Assembly: GCA_942159475.1 (NCBI GenBank)
Contig: OW804095.1
Span: forward strand, 61,408,773-61,472,772
Reading direction: 5' to 3'
Length of the DNA: 64,000 nt
DNA from: Sthenelais limicola
Taxonomy: Eukaryota > Annelida > Polychaeta > Phyllodocida > Sigalionidae
Every line of letters starts with the position of its first letter. Positions within the stretch are counted from its first letter, which is position 1. The notes below the pieces were generated by a model. The model searched no databases. It saw nothing but the letters and a program-made list of their open reading frames with translations, and was not told the DNA's origin. Shown here piece after piece: positions 11,343 to 22,530 of this stretch. The position numbers were made by a program, and so were the translations under genes.

Positions 11343-12561
11343 GATAGTTTCTTGTCAGAGTTCTGGATATCGGTTCGGTTGTCATGTTCGGTGGTCAGCA
11401 TCAGCAGAAACGCCCAAAGGTGACCACTGTCCAGTTTTGACTCCCTTTTATATCCCTTTTTATCTCCCTTTATTAGTTTCCCTCTGATAGGTGTTTAGAA
11501 TGGTGATTTTTCTAGAACATGTGACATTTCTAAGACTAAAATCTAAGGGCCACACCCTTTTTTACCCTAATATGGCGGTGGATCTTAACGTGTCCCCGCG
11601 CGTCACCGGATAACTATCCCGTGCGCTAATCTCATTCGTTCTCCTATTCTGGATCTGATTCTAATTTCCAATCAGCTTTGAGCGAGTTAATTCTTGGATT
11701 TCTCATTACAATATTTCATCATGTTTTGCTCCCCCTACCGACATAGGAAAGTTTTTCCTAAGATTTCCTGGAATTTTGCAAGAGGTGGCCTGCCCCTTAT
11801 ATGGGTTTTGTGACTTACGTTTCACCGCAATGGAACTTATCATGGTTCTTCAGCAGCGTTTCCCAAGCCTATTTCGACCCTTCCAGAAATTCTTCAGTAC
11901 AGGAGATGATGAAATCACCAAAATTTCTCTGTTCATATCCAATTCCTAAATTCTCAGTCATCTTTTACTTAGGTTTTCTCTAATTCAACACTTATTTATT
12001 TCTTCATTTCCTATTGTTAATGCATTATTTCAACCGGGGATTCTCCCTCCTACCTTCCTAAAACTCGTTTTAGTTTTCGTTTGCAAGATTCACCATACGT
12101 TCCAGAATTTAAATCGACGTTCCCAATACCCTATTTATTAATTCTTTCCTAGCTAAATTATGCACACCATTTAAAATAAGTTTTCTCCAGCCTCCTGTGT
12201 TGATCAGACGTGGGGACTGTTACGAGAAATCCTACAAAACTCAAACATTGCATACTATATTGGACTAGAAGTCTTTTGATTGAACTTTTTTTCTTTTTTT
12301 TTTTTTTAAAACATTTTCATTCCGGCCCTGTGGTAGACATAACCACAAGACTTTCTGGAGATTCACTAAATCATCGATTTTTACCGAACTTGAGGCACAC
12401 ATAGCCCCAACACGATTCTGGAGATACCCAAATTATCTCATCGAGCCACATACCCTTATTTTCCCCTCAGGGTGAGAGGGCGCCACCTCGAGCGTCCAAG
12501 CTTCGCACCCACGCGCTGGATTCGTTATCCGGCAGGATGTTGTGAAACTCTCGATGTGAAC
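11343..12561 (-). other. Non-coding spacer between pol and env
   Basis: There is no gene-like frame. The plus strand has a T-run at 12291-12307. The sequence is otherwise mixed AT-rich, and a TTAA MITE follows directly. Confidence 0.5.
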
Positions 12562-13133
12562 TTAACCCATTCAAGGCGGGGGCAGATTCCACATATTTTG
12601 CCTAGCTGACGGGGCCCTTTTCCCCCTTTTTGGGCTTCAGGACGGGTGTCTAACATGAGGATTAAGGTTTAAAACCATTTTAAGAATATTTTCTTTTGAT
12701 AATATGTGTCATATGTACATCATTTAACAGATGTAAACAGTAATTGATCATATTTTTCCATAATTTCTAGAATTTGGTCTTCAATAATTAAAATAATGGG
12801 TCCCAATTGGATTCAATATGGCGACAACCTTGCTCCAAATTCACTTTCCAGCATTTATGTATGTTAGTTATGACGTCACCATTATTGTCTCCATGACAAC
12901 ATACCAATAAAAATATTTCTAATGTGTTTGTAAATATATATTTTAAATTTCAGCAAAATCCATTAATTTTTTATTAAGTTATGCCCCCTTCAATTTATAT
13001 AAAAATTGAATGCCTTGAGGCATTCACCCGCCCCCTAGGCCAACTTGCAATGAATGCCTTGAGGCATTCTCCCGCCCACTAGGCCAACTTGCAATGAATG
13101 CCTTGAGGCATTCTCCCGCCCTGAATGGGTTAA
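12562..13133 (+). mobile_element. piggyBac-like MITE with TTAA target duplications, nested in the LTR element
   Basis: TTAA lies at both outer edges (12562-12565 and 13130-13133). Inside them CCCATTCAAGGCGGG at the left pairs with CCCATTCAGGGCGGG (reverse complement of the right end). Near the right end, three copies of a roughly 35-bp unit each contain the palindrome TGCCTTGAGGCA. It is about 90% similar to 30184-30756. CCC/GGG ends plus TTAA are the hallmarks of piggyBac-class elements. No coding capacity. Confidence 0.88.
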
Positions 13134-13508
13134 AAGCTCTTAAGTCTCAAATATTCATATTTCAGGATTATTTTATCCTCTTTTGCAAACATAAGATTAT
13201 AATTAATTCCATATTACCTTAGGTAGGGATACACTCATTTTATAACTTCAAGACAACTTTCATAACTTTTCACCTTATTTCCCAAGTATTTTGCTGATTC
13301 TCATATCTTTTTCTCGCTCGCTCTTTTCTAAATTTCATTCCCTCTGGGATTCCTTATGTAATTTCATTTCCCATTTCGCTTGTTTCTAGTACTCATATCT
13401 GAGTCATTTCTCCTGAACCTGATTCTTGATCAAGATTACTCTCGATCTACTTTTACTTGAACATTGACTTGCACTTAATTTTCTAAAACCATCATAACTT
13501 CCTCTTTT
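13134..13508 (-). other. Non-coding tail downstream of pol
   Basis: No open frame of note is present between the pol stop and the MITE. The plus strand is T/C-rich. Confidence 0.45.
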
Positions 13509-16500
13509 CTATTGCGACATACTAACTTTCTCTAGGTTGTAGATGGGACTGGATGTGATCCAGCCCAAATCGATATACATATTTCTCAGCAATCTTGGAA
13601 CAGGTCTTGCTTCCAAGGTTCGATCAAGATATCTTTCTTTCGCTGCCTCATTTAGGCAAGTCTCTTCTACCCATTGCACTGACTTATCTTTGAATTTAAT
13701 TCTGAATCTTAAGCCTTGATCTTTAATTCTGACAATATCCAGAATATCAGTTATTTCATAATACTTAGGATCGCCGTTATCCTTAATTTTGGTTGCTCTA
13801 GGTATTTCATCACCCAACGCGTCATCCTCCTTATTAGGGATGTCCAGCGTTGCTTCCTCCTCGTCTGACTCCTCCTCTATTGGAGCGTCATTGGAGGGGG
13901 TTTCCACGGGTGGGTCTGGGAAATCAGCGTCTTCCAACTGCGTTGGGTCATTAAATGGTCCGGCTAGCGGATTCCACTTACAAATGTTCTGATTTCTGAC
14001 TTTCCCTACCTTGAGTCTGTCAATCATTATAGGCTTTGTCAGAATCTTTCCATCCTTTATTCTCTTAAGAATGACAGTTTTTTCTGTGACGAAACAAATT
14101 ATCAAATATGGTCCCTGGTAGATACTGTATCATTTTAACTTCTGTTTTCCTGGCTTCGGTACACGAGGCCAATAAAGATATACCACGTCCCCCATTTGTA
14201 AATCTGGGCAGAACGCTTTCTTATCGTATCTATCCTTCATAAGTTCTTGATTCTTTTCCAATATCTGCTTCGCCACTTTTTCAGCCTCCTGAGTCTGGAG
14301 AATTTCAGTGAATACTTCTCTTCTTGATCTGGGATCTTCCAAGGCATCCACCAATCTTGTTTCCATCGGTAATAGGGCTTCCCTACCGAATAAAAGAAGG
14401 AACGGACTACATCAATTCGCTTCGGCTGGGGAAATGTTGATAATGTAGTTTATCAACGATAAACATTCATCCCAATCATTCTGTTCATCTGAAACAAGAA
14501 ATCTTAACTTATCCAGGACGTTTTTGTTGCATCTCTCGACCAACCCCAAAGCTTTCGGGTTTAAAGAGGTTATGAAAGAATGCTTTATTCCTGCTCTCTG
14601 GCAGAAATCCGCAAAGGCTTCACTTCTGAAAAGTGAACCTTTATCAGATATTATTCTCTTGACCGCACCGTATTTCAGCATTACATGGTTGAAAAAGTTC
14701 TTAATCAGTGTGTCTGCCATTAAATCAGGGACTGGGATGGATATCACAAACCGACTATAATATCGCAAATATTTATGATATGCTTCATTCCCGTCTTCTG
14801 ACTGGCAAATTTTCCAACGCATCCATGTTGACGGTCTCCCAAGGGTGAGTCGCCGGATCTCGCGTGACCATTGGCGCTCGTATTGGTCTGGTCATCACAG
14901 GCATCACAAAATTCTCTAGCATCCCTATATAAAGATTTCCAAAAATACTTTCTTCTCAAAATTGGGATTAATTTACTCGGTCCCACATGAGCCATAATTT
15001 CATTCTCATGATAGAGCGATAGAAGCATAGGCACGATCTTTTTTGGTACAACTAACTGAGCTGAGTTCTGAACCCCATGTCTAGATGTCGTAGGGAATCT
15101 AAACAACAGATTTTCATACAGAAAATAGTCAGGCTCATATCGCAAAATTGCTCTGGCTTGCTCCTCATTACTTGGTAGCGAACCATCGCGTAAGTAAACC
15201 ATTATGGGACCCGTGAATGGGTCCTCTTCCTGGCTTTTTGCCAAGACAGACGCGTCCGTAGCCAAAGGCTTGAACTCGGACATCTGTATATTTTCTGGCT
15301 TCTTCTATACCAATTTCTTACACTTCTTATTAACCTTTTGCTTTGGGCAAGTTGTTATTGCATGTACTGGCAACAAGTCAGATAGTGGGGTGGGGTCTGG
15401 ATCTGAATTATACTTTATTCGTGATAGAGAATCTGGGACTTGATTCTGTTCGCCCTTAATATGGCGAATCGTGAAATCAAACCCTCTCAAGAGCATGATC
15501 CATCTTGCAAACTTCCCTTTAGGCTTGTCGTTTTTCAACAGAGAACACAGCGCTGAATGATCAGTATAAAGAATGAATTTTCTTCCTTCTAAATATACTC
15601 GAAAGTTTTTTACCGACCACACCACGGCCAGAAGTTCCTGCTCTATTGTGCTCCAATGAGATTCCACTTCAGAGAGCGTTTTGGCCGCGAATGCTACTGG
15701 TCTTTTCTTTCCTTCTTTGTCCATTTGTGACAAGGTTGCGCCAAGACCTACGGAACTTGCATCACATTCAAGAATGAACTCTTTCTCGAAGTCTGGAAAC
15801 GCTAGCATAACGTTCCCATTTATTAATGCTGATTTCAAATCCTCAAATGCCAATTCTTGCGGTTCATCCCAAATCCACGCCTGTTCTTTCTTTAGCAGCA
15901 TGGTTAGGGGTTTAGATCGTACTGCATAGTCATTTATGAACTTCCTGTAATACCCAACAATTCCTAGAAATCGCTGGATGTCCAGTCGCTTCACTGGGAC
16001 TGCTATATTTCTCAACGGGGCTATATTATCCTCATGTGGAGCTATGCCGTCCGCTGAAAGTGTGTGACCCAGAAACTTAATTTTGTCTCTACACATCACG
16101 CACTTAGAAGGCTTCAATTTAAGATTGGCTTCTCTTAACCGCAAGAAAACTTCCTCCAGGTCTTTTAGGTGTTGATCAAAATTAGTACTAAATACACAAA
16201 TATCGTCCAAATATACCAAACATGTTTTGTATTTCAATCCTGCAAGAACCATATCCATTAGTAGTTGGAAAGGTCTCGGACTGTTAGTCATACCCATGGG
16301 TAGTTTCGTGTATCTATACTTTGTACCTGAGGAGGTTATGAACGCTGTTTTATCACGATCCTCCTCACATATATCGACCTGGAAAAATCCAGACTGTAGG
16401 TCGAGGCATGAGAAAATTGTTGGAGCCTCTTGACCTATACAATCCAACACATCATCTATTCTTGGAATATTCAAAAACTGAGGTTCCGTGACGTCATTTA

Positions 16501-17685
16501 ATCCGCTAAAATCACAGACTAACCTCCATTGGCGATCACCCCCTGACATAGTTGTTCTTTTACCAGCTCGTCCATCATCTCTCTCATGATAGGAGATTGA
16601 CGGTATGGTAACTTGTGTACCACTTCATATTCAGATTTTAATTTTATCTTATGCTCTAAAACATTGGTGGAACCTAATATGCCATCTTGCCCCACGAAAA
16701 CATCACAATACTGAGTACACAGTTTGTTTAATTTGTTCTTTTGCTCTTGTGAAATAGTCGACTCTTTTATATTGACCTCTGGTGTAAAAACACTCTGTTC
16801 ACTCTCTTTTGCCTCTTCAGTTGTTTCCTGAGACGCACATACCCTAGATTTTACTTCCACAAAGCCATCTTGGGCTACCCACCCAATTTGGGTGCGTGCC
16901 TGGATGTCTAGTGGGAACATCGTATAATTCATAATTCTTACCGGTATCGCGTTCCCCTTGACACTAGCCACGCTTCTAGCAGCTATTAGGCCCTCCCCCA
17001 AGGCATCATCCTTGGCGTCGAACCATACCTCACGTCCATTGGGAAAAACATTCTCGCCCTCGATTTTACCTTTCATTATTACCTCCGTCATAGGTGGTAT
17101 TGTTATATCCTTCTGAGAACACACCATAGCAATCTGATCATCCTTTGTGGCACAACCTTCGTAACTTATTTGCAATTCATGTTCCATGAGGAAATCTCTC
17201 TCAATGATCAAGTCTAAACCAAAAAACAATTCCGGCCAAATAGTTACTTTTATGTGATATCTTTTCTGTGCCATATCAAGCTTCATTGAACATGGACCAT
17301 ACCCCTGTATCAACCTCCCATCTGCCAACACACATTTCTTTATTGGCATGACGGTCATGGGCGGCTTATCCGCGTCAAGACTATTATACATTTTTTCACT
17401 CATGACAGATATAGAGGCTCCCGTGTCTACCAATGTCGACAGTTTTGTTCCGTACATAGAAGCATCAATAGAATGCTGCTCCTTGTCGATTGGTATCGAG
17501 AAATAATCCCACGAATTATTTACATAGCAGACATCGGTTAACAAATGGGGTTGACCCTCAATTCTAATTCCCTTATTGCTAGGTTTGTTTCTAATTACTT
17601 CTGGGCTCAATATTTCCTTCCCTTTGCCTTTCTTTTGCTCTCTCCCCTCAATATGCCCCAATGAAGGGAGAGACTCTAGTTTGGG
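13509..17685 (-). pseudogene. pol: pol: protease, reverse transcriptase, RNase H, integrase, chromodomain (broken)
   Basis: Entered by -1 frameshift at 17679-17685. The aspartic protease shows DTGAS near 17413-17427. RT has CDFSGLN, a KLPMGMTNSP stretch and the catalytic YLDD at 16202-16213. RNase H shows ECDASS, EQELLAVVW and YTDHSAL. Integrase has an HHCC finger (paired His near 15020, FCDAC near 14905) and a core around 14400-14860. A chromodomain-like ILDIV...FRIKFKDKSVQWVEE lies at about 13625-13763. Damage: about 20 residues between protease and RT are missing and the frame shifts near 16519-16549; there are in-frame stops at 15305-15307 (TAG), 14412-14414 (TGA) and 14130-14132 (TGA); integrase shifts frame between about 14910 and 14820. 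The chromodomain would direct integration to particular chromatin, as in chromoviruses. Confidence 0.92.
17676..17685 (-). promoter_or_regulatory. -1 ribosomal frameshift site at the gag-pol junction
   Basis: In the gag frame the minus strand reads C CCA AAC directly followed by the TAG stop, an X XXY YYZ slippery heptamer (CCCAAAC). A slip of -1 gives CCC AAA CTA and enters exactly the frame that is open into protease; that frame is closed by a TAA just upstream (17686-17688). I did not fold a downstream pseudoknot. Confidence 0.8.
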
Positions 17686-18887
17686 TTATCCGTGACAAAA
17701 TAGGGCCCCTGATTTGTATCATTTTCCTGTGTATTCCCAGGATCATACTCAATCGCACCTACTTGTTTTCTCTGATTGGGCATACCATTTCCCCCCTGGG
17801 GTCCCTTATTCTGTCTCTGAGCATGACATTCATTCTGATAGTGACCATAGTTTTGACAATTAAAGCACTTAACTTGAGACTTGTTGTAGTTCGAAGGTCC
17901 ACCGTTCTGCTGCTGCCCATTGCCATTCCATCGCTGCTGATTGCCTCCTCTGCCTTGTCCGCTTCTGTTATGACGGCTGCCTCTGTAGCCCTGGAACTGC
18001 TGGCCATTGTTATACTGGCTCGGACCGTCCTGTGACCATTGCTGGTGGTTGTTCGGCTGAGGCCATCGGTTGTTTTGTTGAGGCCACTGGTTGTTTTGTT
18101 GAGGCCACTGTTGATATCCATTCTGTTGTGGCCCCTGTTGTTGGTTGCCCTTGTGGTAACCATTGTGTTGTTGGCCACTTTGGTAGTTGTTCTGTGACGG
18201 CGGTTGATTGTTATTATAATCCCATCTTTGAGGCTGTCTCTGATTCTGGCCCTGGTTCTGGTTCTGCCCATTATTACCGTTGTACGCCACAACTGGTGTA
18301 GGGATTGCTGCTATGGGCGTATTCTGTGCTTTGACGGCTGCCTCCATTCTAGCTATGTTCTTCTCTAAAGTCTTCTCCATCGACTTTTCCATGGCTCTCT
18401 GTACTTTTTTCAGATCTCCTGCGGTCACTGTACCTGTGGACATGCTTTCCTCTCTCTGAAGTAAATATTCCATCATCTGGTTCAGCGTGAGAGCCTGTCT
18501 GTTTATCAATATGGCCCGATATTTAGGCTTTATCATTCTGCTCTGGAACGATCGTATGAACTGCAGGATGGTTTCTCCCTCCGTCATGTTGACTTGTTTC
18601 ATCGCCCGTCTATCCATGTCTGACAAATGTTCGAATCTTGCCAAAAAGGATATCTTCAGTGCGTCCTAATTGTCATAGGGATCTGGGTTTTCCATCATTT
18701 GCAGCCATTCTCTTGCTGATCCTCCCAGATATGATGCAAAATGTGGGCAAAATGCGTTTATGTTGTTAGGATAGAGCCGTCTCGCCAATGCTGAGCAGTC
18801 TTCCAAGAATAGTCTTGGGTCCTCGCCTTCCAATTCTGAGAACTTGGGCAGGGATAACAAAGTTTGGACTCTCTCTAGATCCGCCAT
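17676..18887 (-). pseudogene. gag: gag: capsid and CCHC nucleocapsid, one in-frame stop
   Basis: The ATG at 18887 has a good context (CCCATGGCG). The first 73 codons carry the capsid-type pattern FLEDC..LARRLYP and REWLQMM. A TAG at 18666-18668 then interrupts, and the frame continues for 329 codons to 17676. The later part has a conserved capsid C-half (about 18640-18450), a helical stretch, then a region of about 130 residues almost entirely Gln, Asn, Gly and Trp with repeated QWPQQNN. One zinc knuckle, CFNCQNYGHYQNEC, fits CX2CX4HX4C at about 17826-17867. Gag packages the element RNA. The long N/Q-rich linker is unusual and prion-like in composition. The stop is a single nonsense change in an otherwise clean frame. 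Confidence 0.88.
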
Positions 18888-18899
18888 GGGTAACTCTTG

Positions 18900-19937
18900 T
18901 TAAAACCCTTGTTGTATGTTCTCGTCTTGGTCTTGCTGTTGATTATCGCCGTGCTCTTCTTGTTCTTCAACTTCGTTTTCTACCTCTCCTTCTTCTTCTT
19001 CTTCTTCTTGACTCGCACCTGAGACGTTTTCTATATCACTTTCTGTGTCAGATGACTCTTCCCCCGGGTCACTATCTTCGTGTAGAGGTTGTTGAGGGCC
19101 CTGTATAATCCCTTGTTCCACCAGTGGTATATTATTCGGCAGTGGAACGTTATCCGGTGCCTGTTCTCCTGGTTGTACTTGTTCTACGGGTCCGTCCCCG
19201 TCTTGTTGTTGTCGGGCCTCTGGAGCAGGTAGTCCGTTACGCTGATCTTCTAACGCTACTGCGTTCAGGTTATTCTCCAGCTCTCTCTGAAGACGCTGTT
19301 GTTCTCCTCTCCGTTCAGCTTCCTCACGGAACTCTGCTTCTTCTGCAAGTCTGGCAAGTTCTAAAGCTTGAGCTGTTCTCTCGTTTTGTAGTCTGAGCTG
19401 ATCTAATTGATCTAGGTCGTCCTGGTTGAGGACGTCTCTTAATTCCTGGTTTATTTTGTCTGGTAGCTCCGCGTCTGCCAGATTTGCAGCTCCCAATTCT
19501 TGGAGTGGCTCAGGCTCGTTTTCCTCTGTATCATCAACTGGTTGGATTAATACTTCGTCGTCTGTATTTAATCGATCGTCTGCTGACAAGTACTCGTCCT
19601 CTACCAGTATTTCTGTATCGTTACTATCGTCACTACTGTCCTCGTTGACCAATGTCTCGTCGTCGTCTAGGATTTCTTCCTCTAGATCTGCTTCAGGCAA
19701 TGCGCGTGCACCTTCCTGATTAATTAATTCGTTTCTCAAATGTAAATTTCCACCTGGTTCAGTTGCAACTAGCAACTCACCTTGTCTTCCTAGCTGCCCC
19801 TCTTCCTCTGCCCGTCTGGTCAATTGAGGAGGTGTTTCTGGAATGTCTGTGTCCTGATCTTTGAAACCTCCTCTGGTAGTGCAGCTAAGTCTAAAATTTG
19901 CTCTGTTCTGAGGTCTCTTATCCTGACCCTGCGCCAT
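18900..19937 (-). CDS. Acidic coiled-coil ORF preceding gag in the LTR element
   Basis: An intact 345-codon frame runs from ATG 19937 to TAA 18900-18902. Its residues are dominated by Glu, Asp and Gln. Acidic runs lie near residues 85-145 and 275-335, and a Leu/Glu/Arg-rich heptad region (about 165-230) predicts a coiled coil. It is in the same frame as gag, and gag's own ATG is only 12 nt beyond its stop. So it may be a separate upstream protein, an N-terminal gag extension cut by a nonsense codon, or translated by termination-reinitiation. No known domain was recognised. The gag ATG has the better initiation context. Confidence 0.6.
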   Translation of the reverse strand: MAQGQDKRPQNRANFRLSCTTRGGFKDQDTDIPETPPQLTRRAEEEGQLGRQGELLVATEPGGNLHLRNELINQEGARALPEADLEEEILDDDETLVNEDSSDDSNDTEILVEDEYLSADDRLNTDDEVLIQPVDDTEENEPEPLQELGAANLADAELPDKINQELRDVLNQDDLDQLDQLRLQNERTAQALELARLAEEAEFREEAERRGEQQRLQRELENNLNAVALEDQRNGLPAPEARQQQDGDGPVEQVQPGEQAPDNVPLPNNIPLVEQGIIQGPQQPLHEDSDPGEESSDTESDIENVSGASQEEEEEEGEVENEVEEQEEHGDNQQQDQDENIQQGF

Positions 19938-20124
19938 TCAGCATAATGAAACAGATGAACTCCATTCCAAGTTCTCCAGCCGCGGGTTCTACCACCATAT
20001 GTAAATGTCTATCTCGATTGCTGGGGAGCGGGTAGACAGACACTTCATGAATTACCTCTATGTTGGTTTCAATAGGGAGTTAAGCAATCACAGGTAATGG
20101 CTAAAGTAGATTCTCGTGGATCGT
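19938..20124 (-). other. 5' leader of the LTR element
   Basis: This is 187 nt between the 5' LTR and the first ATG. A primer-binding site starting with TGG next to the LTR edge is expected but not seen, so the primer tRNA or the exact LTR edge remains unknown. Confidence 0.5.
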
Positions 20125-20643
20125 GTTGATTCTAGTTGATCTCGCTAGCTTGTGTAGTAATAACTCGAGTAAAGCATAGGTCCACGTTTGGAGAGCTGAA
20201 TATAGCTTTTATTGGGTCCAATCACGAAACATGTCAATCAGTCAATATCTTAGGTGCCCCGGTGAACCATAGTCAGATCGCGCAGTCTAGGTAAGTCTAT
20301 TCAGTAAAACTTCCAAGTCCAGTCCACTCAGTCCAATCAGTACAGTCTCTCTATGTCTTCATACTGTCAGTGTTGTCGAGCAGTAGGTCAATTGTAGTGT
20401 ATTCATTCAGTAACAGGTTGGAGTCTGAGAGTGACAGGACTTGGGGTTTATTTTATATTATCAGAGTTTCCTCATTTTAACTGGGCATTGCAGCAATGTT
20501 CTAGAACATTCTAGCAACCCCCTGGTACCATTGCCTTAGAATTACTTAGTATGGAAGGAATAGAACGATGACTTGCATCATTCCGGAAGCACAGAGACGA
20601 GCTCTTGAGCGACTCATCTCTGATGCAATGTACCTTAAATCTA
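20125..20643 (-). repeat. 5' LTR
   Basis: This partner of 3606-4120 has a 4-bp insertion and about seven base differences. On the minus strand it would supply the promoter (TATA-like box near 20450) for all element genes. Confidence 0.88.
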
Positions 20644-20693
20644 ATCGGTGAAGAATGATGCCACAGACAGCACTGCGGTCAGTTCTACCTATG

Positions 20694-20850
20694 TATACAC
20701 TCCATTCAATTGAACCTATTGCTTATGTGTACCTGGTCTACCTAACGCTTATATACAAATAGGAAACTCATATCAATTCACACACAGAGAATTTACGAAG
20801 CAGATAAGTAATAAACCCAAACACAAGGCAGCTTCTACTAGGAAAATTGA
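20694..20850 (+). repeat. Diverged direct repeat, right copy flanking the LTR element
   Basis: Partner of 3337-3490; see that entry for the shared anchors. It starts about 50 bp beyond the right LTR. Confidence 0.65.
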
Positions 20851-22530
20851 ATCTGATAGATATGTCAATTAAGCCAGTGAGGAGAGGCTGGCCAGGTATA
20901 TACTGTGGTTAACTCCGGACTATAGCGCCAACACTAGCTATCCGACTGGCACATATATATATAGCCACGTGTAAATTATCGCTGGCGTAGTTAATTGTGT
21001 ACTGATCACATATGGTTACGGTAGGGGAATAGGGTTGATGTATAGATTGATTTGTGGCTTGCCAAATTGGTTAAAAAATGGACACTCCGAAGTCAGTTCA
21101 AAAGGGGCAATTAGCCGGCATTATAATTGTGTTATATATTTTGACTGCTTCCATCGTTAGTCCCAACATGGCCATCTCACGCTTATAAGTCATATAGGGA
21201 CAATTACGTCTCTGTAACTAATTTTAGATCGAACCTCTTTCAAGTCTTTTTAGAACTATAGTCGCCACTTAATGTTGCCAAAGCACACCATGCTTGACTA
21301 ATCTTGATTTCACAAATAATGGAGTTAATTGAATTGAACTGTCAATAAAGATGTACATTAATTTCCCATTCCATAATCATGCGCTATCGCTTATATTGGG
21401 TGAGTGTACCTCTGCCACTCCTCTGCCACTATCTTTATCGGCCTGCATAAGGTATTTTGTCCCAACCTGGTATCAATATGACCCATTTGCTGGGATGAAT
21501 TGATGTGATTAGGACCATGAAATTAGAAATTATGCTACTTTATGTAAGGTAGATAGACATGACTATTTGTGTAACCAATAGTTGATAGGGAAACGCATTC
21601 ATTCTTTCTCAATGAAGATGATATGCAGTATAATAACCTATGGACCGCATCCGCACATTGGCAAAGTACACCATGGAGAGAGACACAGCATAGAGAGCGT
21701 CCCATCTTATACGCTGCATGTGCCTTAAGTAGATATAATTAACTATATATCCTTAGACCAACTTTGTACATATCCCACTAATGAAATCGTACTGAAATTG
21801 TCTTAAAAGGGGTGTTTAAAACCACTCCATAACTCAATTAAACATTGTAAATGACCAAAATTGACGCTCTAAATAACGTCTCCATTGCACCATGTCAGCT
21901 GAGTGAAACATTTTCCGAAATAATAGAAGCGGTACACATGAGGCAAAAATGGTACTAAATGAGGCAAAATGATGCTGCAATTAGCACATGTGCTACTGCA
22001 GGCACGTACTGGGCTATATGTCCGCTCAGACACAATTATCGCTGCCAAAGATGTCTAATTGATTGATGATTAGAAATATTCATTTAAGCTAGCAATATGT
22101 ATCTATGTCTGATTTTGAGATAAACCAAAGAAATCATTTGGGATATGGTATGTCAAGGAGCGCGCCCGTATACCACGAGCACCCGTTATAAATGGCCAAT
22201 ACACAGGGTAGGTACGGAATAGCTTTTCGGTAGTGCGATTGGGGCCTATTTTAGGTCGGGATGCAGGATTTAAAAGGGTCAATACGCGATTGGGGAAAGG
22301 GGTTCAGATCCAGATTTAATTTTTCCAGGTAGGGATTGCAAATAGGAAAACGAGATTGCAAATTGAAAACGTACGGGATTCGGGAATTGCATGGGGCTTA
22401 TAAAAAATGTGAAACGGGATTCAAGAGGGGGTCTTAATTCTCTACCCTGTGTAGAGTTGTACGGCAAGGCAGAATTGCCACAATACAATTACATGTGATG
22501 TCACACATTGTTAAAAAATGCAGTACTCAC

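Larger units (their letters stand above)
3606..20643 (-). mobile_element. 17-kb Ty3/gypsy-type LTR element with env and two extra 3' genes
   Basis: Direct repeats at 3606-4120 and 20125-20643 bracket a 16-kb interior. On the minus strand the order is LTR, acidic ORF, gag, pro-RT-RNaseH-IN-chromodomain, a 2.4-kb gap holding a MITE, env-like gene, RING-like gene, CD20/MS4A-like gene, LTR. The gene order and the YLDD, DTGAS and CCHC motifs place it in Ty3/gypsy. Pol has lost part of the RT start and carries nonsense codons and shifts, so this copy is defective. No clean target-site duplication or tRNA primer site was found. Subtracting the nested MITE, the element is about 16.5 kb, large for this class because of the 3' genes and long spacers. 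Confidence 0.9.

Noticed and set aside
17759..18301. Thr/Arg-rich minus frame and Cys/Val-rich plus frame across gag
   Set aside because: Shadows of the N/Q-rich gag linker in other frames.
3606..20643. A target-site duplication or tRNA primer site for the LTR element
   Set aside because: Looked for 4-6 bp repeats outside the LTRs and a TGG-starting site inside the 5' LTR; none was convincing, so neither is claimed.
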